Positions 1 through 5,329 of a stretch of 7,011 nt of DNA are shown here, piece by piece. This DNA is from an uncultured Eubacteriales bacterium (lineage in GTDB: Bacteria > Bacillota_A > Clostridia > Lachnospirales > Cellulosilyticaceae). The notes below the pieces were generated by a model that ran no database searches, was not told where the DNA came from, and saw nothing but the letters and a program-made list of their open reading frames with translations. The stretch lies in the NCBI GenBank assembly GCA_900556665.1, contig USPX01000109.1, positions 1 to 7,011 on the forward strand, read 5' to 3'. The translations under genes and the position numbers were made by a program. The number at the start of each line of letters is the position of its first letter. Positions within the stretch are counted from its first letter, which is position 1.

Positions 1-63
1 GGAATCGAACCAGCGGCCTACCGCTTAGGAGGCGGTCGCTCTATCCTACTGAGCTACGGAAAC
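1..63 (-). tRNA. tRNA-Arg (anticodon CCT), 3' end cut off by the window
   Basis: Read on the minus strand, the sequence folds as a tRNA. The 5' acceptor strand is GTTTCCG, followed by T8-A9. The D arm is GCTC...GAGC. The anticodon arm is ACCGC-CTCCTAA-GCGGT with CCT at positions 34-36, which decodes the arginine codon AGG. The T arm begins GCTGG-TTCGATT-CC. The 3' half of the T stem, the 3' acceptor strand and any CCA lie outside the window, so acceptor pairing cannot be checked. The 5' end is placed at plus position 63 because that leaves a 7-nt acceptor strand before T8. It has its own promoter just upstream and may lead a tRNA cluster that continues to the left. Confidence 0.93.
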
Positions 64-84
64 ACTGTACCTAATAGGCACTCT

Positions 85-116
85 ATTATAGTACATATTT
101 TATTTATTTTAGTCAA
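85..116 (-). promoter_or_regulatory. Promoter of the tRNA-Arg gene
   Basis: On the minus strand a TTGACT -35 box (plus 111-116) is followed after 17 nt by TACTAT (plus 88-93). This overlaps a perfect TATAAT (plus 85-90) that would be 20 nt from the -35, so the exact -10 is ambiguous. Transcription would start about 15-20 nt before the tRNA 5' end. The -35 lies only 5 nt beyond the stop codon of the upstream gene, so the tRNA has an independent promoter in a very short spacer. Confidence 0.6.
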
Positions 117-120
117 GTCT

Positions 121-1002
121 TTATTTTGTAACAATAGTCCCTTGTAACCAGCAAGTTCCCATAAAGCGCATACCTACGCTAGGCATACCCACTAGATCCT
201 TTTTATTAATAAGTACCTCTAAAGGCATATCATTAACTTCTAAAACAAATAAGTAAATTTCTTCACCAGTTTTACTGTTCTTACGTGTATCAATTGACTT
301 GATTTCACCTAGTACAGCATATGTGGCATCTACTAATGTTGTAGGTACAAAGTAGCCACTCATAATAGATAAGAAATCTTCTTGCATCATACGTTCTTTA
401 AGCTGATCATCTAAATCTTTTTCCTCTTGCTCAAGTTGGGCTTGTGCTTGTGCATCCCCTTCTCTTGCTTTTTGAATAATGACTTTAAGCTTTTCACGTT
501 CTTCTCTTTCAACTTCTTCATCTTCCTGATCTTTTTCGATTGGTAAAACTATTGTACCTTCCATGGCAAGACCAGCAATTTTAACTTTATCAAATATACG
601 TTTTTCTTCTATAATATCTAGATATTCTACGACATTTTGTAGCCAGAAAATAAACTGCATACCAGTGTCTTTTTCCTCACAAATCACATAGTATGTATAG
701 TCATCATCTACACACTCTACAGTCATATCTTCAACTTGAATTTCATTATGGCTTATAAAACATGGTTCACATTGTTCAATTTCAATTTTAGACTCTTTTT
801 TGCTACCACCTTTAAGGACAATTCTTACCATGACATACATATCTTTATCGTATGACTTAAAGTATTCTGCTAAAATGTCCTTATTTTGTTTTCTTGTAGC
901 AACTTGTTTAGTTGGATTATCTAATATACTACTTACTATAGCTTCTAATTGCGTATCTTTATCAAGGTTTGAAAAACCTACTGCTGAAATTGGAGATTCC
1001 AT
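121..1002 (-). CDS. Uncharacterised acidic protein, possibly DUF3881 family
   Basis: This 293-residue protein has no signal peptide and no membrane segment, so it is expected to be cytoplasmic. Its N-terminus (residues about 1-12, AVGFSNL), its length and its overall layout resemble the DUF3881 proteins known from Lachnospiraceae. That assignment is from memory and unconfirmed. Residues about 40-155 look like a mixed alpha/beta domain containing a C-E-P-C pair (78-81). Residues about 156-206 are a highly charged Glu/Lys/Gln helix, probably a coiled coil. Residues about 215-293 look like a small beta-rich C-terminal domain. No catalytic motif is recognisable. The ATG start is supported by a purine-rich ribosome site (GGAGAGGGGG) a few bases upstream. 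The gene has its own promoter about 100 nt upstream and stops 58 nt before the tRNA gene. No hairpin terminator was found after it. Confidence 0.85.
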   Translation of the reverse strand: MESPISAVGFSNLDKDTQLEAIVSSILDNPTKQVATRKQNKDILAEYFKSYDKDMYVMVRIVLKGGSKKESKIEIEQCEPCFISHNEIQVEDMTVECVDDDYTYYVICEEKDTGMQFIFWLQNVVEYLDIIEEKRIFDKVKIAGLAMEGTIVLPIEKDQEDEEVEREEREKLKVIIQKAREGDAQAQAQLEQEEKDLDDQLKERMMQEDFLSIMSGYFVPTTLVDATYAVLGEIKSIDTRKNSKTGEEIYLFVLEVNDMPLEVLINKKDLVGMPSVGMRFMGTCWLQGTIVTK

Positions 1003-1104
1003 CTTTATCCCCCTCTCCGTTTCTAATCTTATTTAACACTTAATTCATTATCTTATCTCTTAAAACTAAGTGTCTCAAAGTTTTTTGTCTTCTATTATTT
1101 TCTA

Positions 1105-1133
1105 ATTATACAAAGGCTATTTTCATATTACAA
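1105..1133 (-). promoter_or_regulatory. Promoter of the 121-1002 gene
   Basis: On the minus strand TTGTAA (plus 1128-1133) is separated by exactly 17 nt from a perfect TATAAT (plus 1105-1110). The predicted start near plus 1098 gives a leader of about 95 nt. That leader contains a 7-bp inverted repeat (plus 1036-1042 and 1067-1073) with a long AT-rich loop, too weak to call a regulatory structure. Confidence 0.6.
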
Positions 1134-1191
1134 GTAGTTACTCCTTCTCCTATTATAAATATATATATACTTAATGGAGATTATGATAAAT

Positions 1192-2334
1192 TTATGCATT
1201 TTCACCTTGCTTTTCTATTTGTTTTTTTAATTTTCTAACCTCTAATCTTTTGGCTAACCATTCATTATAAAGTCTAAAAATAATTGCAAAGACTGGTACG
1301 CCTAATAGTGAACCCATAACTCCAAAGAGTCCTCCACCTACAAGTACCACAAATAGAATCCAAATCCCATCAAGTCCTATGGAGTCCCCTACAATTTTAG
1401 GTCCAATAATATTCCCATCTATTTGTTGTAAGATCACAACAAATATAAGATACCAAAGTGCCTTAGTTGGGTCTGCTAGTAAAATAATAAGACTACATGG
1501 TACAGCACCAATAAATGGCCCTAGTACTGGTATAACATTAGTAATCCCTGCAATAAATCCAATTAATAATGGATATGGGAAACTGAAAATCCATGAACCT
1601 ATAAAGGTTAGGATTCCTACAATCAGTGCATCTGTTAATTGACCTACAATGAAACCTTTGAAAGTCTCATTTGTCACCTCTAGTACATGATGTAAATACT
1701 TTCTTGATCGAGTAGATATAGTAGCCTTTAATGTATTTGAAATAAGCTCTGCTAAATCATCTTTACTTATTAAAATATAAATTGAAATAATTAGCGTAAA
1801 TGCTGTGTTAAGTACCCCATTAAAAGCACCTGTTGCAATACCTATAACAGATGGTATGATATTTTGTAAAATAGCAATGATTTGTTCCTTAGACTGTACT
1901 AAGAAATTTTGAACCTTTATCCAAGTTGCTTCTTGAAGGTCCACTCTACTCATAATTTCTCTTGAAAGCGACTCAAACTGAGCAGAATAATTATTCATAT
2001 TCCCCATAAATACACTAATACTATTGGCTAGTTGTGGAATCAATGTAGCAAATACAAGAACAATTACTGCAAATACAAGAACATATGAAAGTACAATCGA
2101 TATACCTCTTTTTGTCTTATAAGTCTTATCCCCTTCTTCTACTTTAAAAAGCTTTTTAACAAAGAAGGTGGCAGGAATATTCACTAAATACGCAAGGGCA
2201 AAACCATATATAAATGGCCCCACCAGCACAAAAAAGTCCTTAACTACACGCCATACATTTTCAAATTTTACAAGTATAAATGCAAGTATTAAGGCATATG
2301 TAATTAAAAACAATTGCTTTCTATACTTAATCAT
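1192..2334 (-). CDS. AI-2E family transporter (PerM/YtvI-like membrane protein)
   Basis: This 380-residue integral membrane protein is full length for the AI-2E transporter family. Hydrophobic segments lie at about 7-24, 34-58, 79-100, 160-190, 228-250, 252-300 and 322-355. A soluble, partly helical stretch (about 100-155) separates the first three from the rest, as is usual in the family. Two family signatures are visible: NVIPVLGPFIGAVP at 266-279 and QQIDGNIIGPKIVG at 303-316. Named members have been linked to autoinducer-2 export or to Na+/H+ antiport, so the real substrate here cannot be told from sequence. No quorum-sensing gene is nearby. The C-terminus is a short basic cytoplasmic tail. 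The ATG start is preceded by AAAGGAG about 6 nt upstream. No terminator hairpin is seen downstream; a new promoter follows in the 189-nt gap. Confidence 0.92.
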   Translation of the reverse strand: MIKYRKQLFLITYALILAFILVKFENVWRVVKDFFVLVGPFIYGFALAYLVNIPATFFVKKLFKVEEGDKTYKTKRGISIVLSYVLVFAVIVLVFATLIPQLANSISVFMGNMNNYSAQFESLSREIMSRVDLQEATWIKVQNFLVQSKEQIIAILQNIIPSVIGIATGAFNGVLNTAFTLIISIYILISKDDLAELISNTLKATISTRSRKYLHHVLEVTNETFKGFIVGQLTDALIVGILTFIGSWIFSFPYPLLIGFIAGITNVIPVLGPFIGAVPCSLIILLADPTKALWYLIFVVILQQIDGNIIGPKIVGDSIGLDGIWILFVVLVGGGLFGVMGSLLGVPVFAIIFRLYNEWLAKRLEVRKLKKQIEKQGENA

Positions 2335-2363
2335 CCAAAACTCCTTTCTTATTACGAACTTTA

Positions 2364-2446
2364 AGGGACACTCCCTATATTTTATTATACCTTATACATA
2401 TAAAAAAATTAAGTTGACACTCCACCAAAATATATCCTAATTTTGG
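2364..2446 (-). promoter_or_regulatory. Candidate promoter region of the AI-2E transporter gene
   Basis: On the minus strand a perfect TATAAT (plus 2384-2389) lies about 50 nt before the ATG, but the expected -35 position holds only a T-rich TTAATT-like sequence. An 8-bp direct repeat, GACACTCC on the plus strand, occurs at 2367-2374 and 2416-2423, flanking the -10. The downstream copy lies within a small hairpin, AGGGA-CAC-TCCCT (2364-2376). A further inverted repeat CCAAAAT...ATTTTGG spans 2425-2446. The -10 is credible; the repeats are only candidate operators. Confidence 0.35.
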
Positions 2447-2520
2447 AAACTTCTTTATATATATGTGCAAATATATTGTTTTAATTATACCCATTCATAT
2501 ATTCTTTAAACATTTTTCAC

Positions 2521-2566
2521 AAAAATAAAAGAGCGTTTCTACGACAGGGCACTTCGTAAAACGCTC
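2521..2566 (-). terminator. Rho-independent terminator of the phosphodiesterase gene
   Basis: A near-perfect stem (plus 2531-2544 with 2554-2566, one bulged position, 9-nt loop) is followed on the minus strand by TTTTATTTTT (plus 2521-2530). It lies 29 nt after the stop codon of the phosphodiesterase gene and separates that gene from the AI-2E transporter gene. A second small palindrome, AATAAGG-AAAG-CCTTATT (2568-2585), sits between the stop codon and this terminator. Confidence 0.88.
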
Positions 2567-2594
2567 CAATAAGGAAAGCCTTATTTTATTCTAA

Positions 2595-3323
2595 TTAGCA
2601 TAATCCATTAATAACATCATTAAATGTATCTGGGTGATTTGTAATAACTGCATCTACATTTAATTCTTTCATTTGTTTCATATCTGCTGTTTCATCTACA
2701 GTCCATACTGTCACTGTTTTACCAATGCTATGTACTGTATCAATTGCTTCTTTATCAACTTTAGTATAATCTACAGAAATTGCATCTGCATATCTGTAAC
2801 TACGGATATCCCATGGCATTTCTTTGCAAAGAAGTGCTGTTTTAATAGCAGGTGCTACTGTTTTAATTCTTTTAAGTGTTTCTACATTGTAAGAAGATAA
2901 AATAACCTTATCTTCTGCCCCAATTGTTGTTACACGATCAATTACTTCTTCTGTAATTTGTTCATATTGTTCTTCACTATCTTTAATCTCAATATAAAGT
3001 TTAACATTGTATTTCTTAACTAATTCAATAGCAGATTTAATACATAAAATCTTCTCACCTTCATACTTAGGATCATATTTTACACCTGCATCAAATTCCA
3101 ATAATTCATCAAGTGTATGATCTTTAATATAACCCGTTCCTGTTGTTGTTCTATCAAGTTTTGCATCATGAATAATAACAACTTTGTTGTCTTTTGTCAT
3201 GTGTACGTCTACTTCAATACCATCGCAGTATCCTTCTGTTAATGCTTTAGCAAAGGCAATATTTGTGTTCTCTGGATATCTACCACTAAAACCTCTGTGT
3301 GCAATATTTAAAACTCTTCCCAT
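2595..3323 (-). CDS. Glycerophosphodiester phosphodiesterase (GDPD family), cytoplasmic
   Basis: The protein would hydrolyse glycerophosphodiesters, products of phospholipid deacylation, to glycerol-3-phosphate plus an alcohol. It has 242 residues, the normal size for a single-domain GDPD TIM barrel, and no signal peptide. Family catalytic features are intact: AHRG with His9 and Arg10, PENT at 17-20, the metal-ligand pair Glu37/Asp39 in GIEVDV, His52-Asp53, Glu112 in YIEIK, Trp207 in VWTVD, and the closing TNHPD at 228-232. The frame extends upstream to a GTG at 3339-3341. I chose the ATG at 3321-3323 because the codons between encode the ribosome site itself (GAGAGGAGAG), correctly spaced from that ATG. 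Strong promoter upstream and terminator downstream make it a single-gene unit. Substrate preference cannot be read from sequence. Confidence 0.95.
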   Translation of the reverse strand: MGRVLNIAHRGFSGRYPENTNIAFAKALTEGYCDGIEVDVHMTKDNKVVIIHDAKLDRTTTGTGYIKDHTLDELLEFDAGVKYDPKYEGEKILCIKSAIELVKKYNVKLYIEIKDSEEQYEQITEEVIDRVTTIGAEDKVILSSYNVETLKRIKTVAPAIKTALLCKEMPWDIRSYRYADAISVDYTKVDKEAIDTVHSIGKTVTVWTVDETADMKQMKELNVDAVITNHPDTFNDVINGLC

Positions 3324-3372
3324 TTGTGTCTCTCCTCTCACGTCAATATGTTTTCTATCGGCCTCATTTCTT

Positions 3373-3401
3373 ATTATAGTCCTATTGTATTAAAGTCTCA
3401 A
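3373..3401 (-). promoter_or_regulatory. Promoter of the phosphodiesterase gene
   Basis: On the minus strand TTGAGA (plus 3396-3401) is 17 nt from a perfect TATAAT (plus 3373-3378). This is one of the best sigma-A-type promoters in the window. It gives a leader of about 43 nt before the ATG at 3323. The -35 lies about 28 nt after the stop of the zinc-ribbon gene, so transcription restarts here. Confidence 0.8.
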
Positions 3402-3428
3402 GTTCTTAAAAAATTTTTAATTAACCCA

Positions 3429-3629
3429 TTAATCTGCAAGTTCCCAAGTACCGAATTTTCCACATCCAGGACAAGCCTCTTCACAATTGGCACCTGAATA
3501 CTCCATAGATAAAAATGATCCCATAATATTTGCATCATACATAGGATAAACTGGAACTTCCATCATATTTTCATACTCATATCCCACTGTTTTTCTATAA
3601 CCACATTGTCGACAAATATATTCACTCAT
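3429..3629 (-). CDS. Small zinc-ribbon protein of unknown function
   Basis: This 66-residue protein has CRQC (Cys6, Cys9) near its N-terminus and CPGC (Cys53, Cys56) near its C-terminus. That is the usual four-cysteine pattern of a zinc ribbon, with an extra Cys49. The segment between the pairs is long (43 residues) and rich in Tyr, Met and Glu, and Trp62 lies near the end. No family name is recognised; it could bind nucleic acid or protein, or be a metal-stabilised scaffold. The frame also opens at a GTG (3636-3638). I chose the ATG at 3627-3629 because AGGTGA, which overlaps that GTG, is spaced 6 nt from the ATG. No convincing promoter is seen upstream; only a weak TTGGGA-18-TACAAA match lies in the 120-nt gap. 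The terminator at 3751-3782 isolates it from the transposase. Confidence 0.8.
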   Translation of the reverse strand: MSEYICRQCGYRKTVGYEYENMMEVPVYPMYDANIMGSFLSMEYSGANCEEACPGCGKFGTWELAD

Positions 3630-3750
3630 TTGATTCACCTATCCTAATATTAATTATTAACATATTTGTATTTATGGTTTGCTTTTAATCCCAAAATTAT
3701 TCTCTGAAGCAAGCGTTATGTTTGTTAGAATTTTACACTCTTTAGAATCT

Positions 3751-3782
3751 AAATAATAAAAAAGGAGCTATAATAGCTCCTT
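3751..3782 (-). terminator. Rho-independent terminator at the left end of the insertion sequence
   Basis: A perfect 9-bp stem AAGGAGCTA/TAGCTCCTT (plus 3762-3770 and 3774-3782) with a 3-nt loop is followed on the minus strand by six T and then ATTATTT (plus 3751-3763, overlapping the stem's last two pairs). It would stop transposase transcripts, or readthrough from the lipoprotein gene, before the zinc-ribbon gene. Stems of the AGGAGC/GCTCCT type are common terminators in Firmicutes. Confidence 0.85.
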
Positions 3783-3796
3783 CAGATTGTTGACAA
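3776..3796 (+). repeat. Left imperfect terminal inverted repeat of the insertion sequence
   Basis: It matches the reverse complement of 5291-5311 at 17 of 21 positions, with the invariant block TCCTTCAG and the block GACAA. It includes the transposase stop codon (TGA at plus 3782-3784), so the element's end supplies the stop. Confidence 0.65.
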
Positions 3797-5236
3797 AAAG
3801 GTTCTAGAATGCATTGCATTCCAGAACCTTTTTGAATTTATACATATAATCCATGAAAATTTACTATTATTTCTTTGATTAGGGCTACGTAGTAGCCCCT
3901 TTCGATGCTTCCATATCGCTAACTTTTTCAAATTCATGCATGCAAACAAGAGGTTTAGTTCCATCTTGATTTTTTCTAAACCTCTATATTGCGTATATCT
4001 CATACCATGCAATTCTTTTGCATCTGCAAAAACTCTTTCTATTGTTTGACTTCTTAGATTATAAATTTCTTTGGTACCTAATGTATGACGGATATCTTCA
4101 ACTTTTTCTATGTAATCCTCCCATACATGTCTCATAACAACCTTTACGTGTTCCTTACTATGGGTACATTGTTTTAAAAATGGACAGTCTTTGCAGTCGT
4201 GTTTATTACTTTTATATTCTCTATAGCCCTCTCTATTCGTTGTACTATATTTTAAAATTTTATTATTAGGACATATCATACAATCGTTGTATTCATCGTA
4301 AACATAGTCATACTTTTTAAAGAAACCATCTTTAGTCATGGGTCTTTTATATGGCATGATTGGTGTTTTTTCACTTTCAATAATTAAGCGTGCAACTGCT
4401 GGTGTTTTATAACCTGCATCAACAACTACATTTTTGATATCAACATATTCTTGTATGAGTTTGTTATAAAGAGAAGGGAAACTTACTGAATCATGTGTAT
4501 TACCTGGGGCTACTTCAAAGCCTAGTATATAATTATTTCTATCACAGGCAGTATTAGAAGTATAAGCAAACACCTTCTTGTGCTCACCTTTATGAAATAC
4601 GCCACATTCTGGATCAGTCGTACTCACTTTAATGGTTTTAGTTTCAATAGTTTCTTTCTCTTTTAATGGCTTTTTTCCATGAGCCTCTCTATCTCTTGCA
4701 ATTTCAGCTTGAAGTTCCTCTTCATAAAACTTTACAGATTGTTCGACAACTTGATTTTGTGATTTGCGATTGTTAGCACTAGCTTTAATATGTGTACCAT
4801 CTATAAAAATACTTTCCGTATCAATGAATCCGCAGTTGATAATTTCAACAACAATGGTTTTAAAGATATCTTCAAAAAGATCAGTTCCTTCAAATCTTCT
4901 AGCATAATTCTTACCAAAAGTTGAAAAATGGGGTATAGGTTCAGTCATCCCATAGCCTAAGTACCATCTATAAGCAATATTTACTTCTATTTCTTTAATA
5001 GTTTGACGCATAGATTTAATGCCGAATATGTATTGAATCATAACAATCTTGATAAGTACAACTGGATCAATACTTTCACGACCACCTGGTTTATATAGGT
5101 CTTTCACTTTATCATAGATAAAGCTTAAGTCAATAGCTGCATCAATTTTTCTTATAAGATGATTTTGAGGTACAAGGTCATCTATACTTAACATTTGTAT
5201 TTGAGATCTTTCATCATTATTTCTTCTACCCATCAT
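3782..5236 (-). CDS. IS1182-family transposase, intact
   Basis: This 484-residue DDE transposase would cut and join the ends of the surrounding element. Residues about 15-110 form the N-terminal DUF772-like DNA-binding domain (DLVPQNHLIRKID, YIFGIKSMRQ, HFSTFGKNYARRF). The RNase-H-like catalytic domain carries Asp146 in FIDGTHIKA, Asp273 in VVDAGYKTP and Glu400 in QTIERVFADAKELHG. A cysteine cluster typical of the family lies before the last acidic residue (C319-x2-C322, C348, C351, C357). No frameshift or internal stop is seen. The ATG at 5234-5236 follows AGAGGTGA by 6 nt; a second ATG follows directly. A weak promoter, TTGTCT-17-TAGACT on the minus strand, overlaps the palindrome at 5274-5302. 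The last 20 or so residues are encoded through a hairpin and look unrelated to the conserved fold. Confidence 0.95.
   Translation of the reverse strand: MMGRRNNDERSQIQMLSIDDLVPQNHLIRKIDAAIDLSFIYDKVKDLYKPGGRESIDPVVLIKIVMIQYIFGIKSMRQTIKEIEVNIAYRWYLGYGMTEPIPHFSTFGKNYARRFEGTDLFEDIFKTIVVEIINCGFIDTESIFIDGTHIKASANNRKSQNQVVEQSVKFYEEELQAEIARDREAHGKKPLKEKETIETKTIKVSTTDPECGVFHKGEHKKVFAYTSNTACDRNNYILGFEVAPGNTHDSVSFPSLYNKLIQEYVDIKNVVVDAGYKTPAVARLIIESEKTPIMPYKRPMTKDGFFKKYDYVYDEYNDCMICPNNKILKYSTTNREGYREYKSNKHDCKDCPFLKQCTHSKEHVKVVMRHVWEDYIEKVEDIRHTLGTKEIYNLRSQTIERVFADAKELHGMRYTQYRGLEKIKMELNLLFACMNLKKLAIWKHRKGLLRSPNQRNNSKFSWIICINSKRFWNAMHSRTFLSTI
3795..3833 (-). repeat. 19-bp inverted repeat inside the 3' end of the transposase gene
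   Basis: Plus 3795-3813 pairs with 3815-3833 over 19 positions, with a single A/C mismatch that becomes a G-U pair in the minus-strand RNA. The minus-strand copy ends CCTTTTTG, so it resembles a terminator, yet the reading frame continues through it to the TGA at 3782-3784. Transcripts ending here would lack the stop codon. Confidence 0.8.
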
Positions 5237-5273
5237 TGTATATCACCTCTACTTCTAGTCTAACAGTAAAAAT

Positions 5274-5302
5274 GGCTGTAGACAATGTAATTGTCTACAG
5301 CC
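5274..5302. repeat. Perfect 13-bp inverted repeat at the right end of the insertion sequence
   Basis: GGCTGTAGACAAT (5274-5286) and its exact reverse complement (5290-5302) are separated by GTA. It lies 38 nt upstream of the transposase ATG and overlaps the right terminal repeat and a weak candidate -35 box. It could act as a transposase-binding site, an operator that limits transposase expression, or a hairpin that blocks readthrough translation from outside promoters. Confidence 0.85.
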
Positions 5303-5311
5303 TGAAGGAAC
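5291..5311 (-). repeat. Right imperfect terminal inverted repeat of the insertion sequence
   Basis: It is the partner of 3776-3796. The inner part (CTGTAGACAAT on the minus strand) is also one arm of the perfect palindrome 5274-5302, so this end has both the terminal repeat and a large cruciform-capable sequence. Confidence 0.65.
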
Positions 5312-5325
5312 TTTTTAAGTTCCTT
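5305..5325 (-). terminator. Hairpin after the lipoprotein gene, separated from its T tract
   Basis: A perfect 9-bp stem AAGGAACTT/AAGTTCCTT (5305-5313 and 5317-5325) with a 3-nt loop begins 4 nt after the lipoprotein stop codon. On the minus strand it is followed by CAGGCTG, not by T residues. It therefore looks like a terminator whose T tract was separated by the insertion sequence. It has the same geometry as the hairpin at 3762-3782. Confidence 0.55.
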
Positions 5326-5329
5326 GATT

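Larger units (their letters stand above)
3762..5325 (-). mobile_element. IS1182-like insertion sequence, apparently complete
   Basis: One intact transposase gene lies between related ends. Reading inward from each side, plus 3776-3796 and the reverse complement of 5291-5311 agree at 17 of 21 positions, sharing TCCTTCAG..TGT.GACAA. The narrow boundary is CAG at 3783 to CTG at 5304 (about 1.52 kb). The coordinates given also include the matching 9-bp-stem hairpins outside each end (3762-3782 and 5305-5325), which may be part of the element or of its target. No target-site duplication is evident next to either candidate boundary. The element sits just 4 nt beyond the stop codon of the lipoprotein gene if the outer boundary is right. 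It disrupts no recognisable gene. Confidence 0.78.

Noticed and set aside
800..1036. Plus-strand open frame overlapping the start of the 121-1002 gene
   Set aside because: It is antisense to a gene with a clear promoter and ribosome site, and its product resembles nothing recognisable.
1157..1171. Short TA-rich tract as a microsatellite
   Set aside because: It is only about ten alternating bases in an AT-rich spacer and has no wider repeat structure.
1192..2334. Quorum-sensing function for the AI-2E family protein
   Set aside because: The family name is historical and members have other transport roles; no luxS or other signalling gene is in the window.
2414..2419. Perfect TTGACA on the plus strand as a promoter
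   Set aside because: No -10 box lies 16-18 nt downstream and no plus-strand gene follows; it coincides with the GACACTCC repeat.
2568..2585. Palindrome AATAAGG-AAAG-CCTTATT as a second terminator
   Set aside because: The stem is short and AT-rich, with no run of T on the minus strand; the real terminator follows at 2521-2566.
3324..3341. GTG start that would add six residues to the phosphodiesterase
   Set aside because: The added codons are the ribosome-binding sequence (GAGAGGAGAG) for the ATG at 3321-3323, and the catalytic HRG motif sits at the usual distance from that ATG.
3630..3638. GTG start that would add three residues to the zinc-ribbon protein
   Set aside because: The GTG lies within AGGTGA, the ribosome site for the ATG at 3627-3629.
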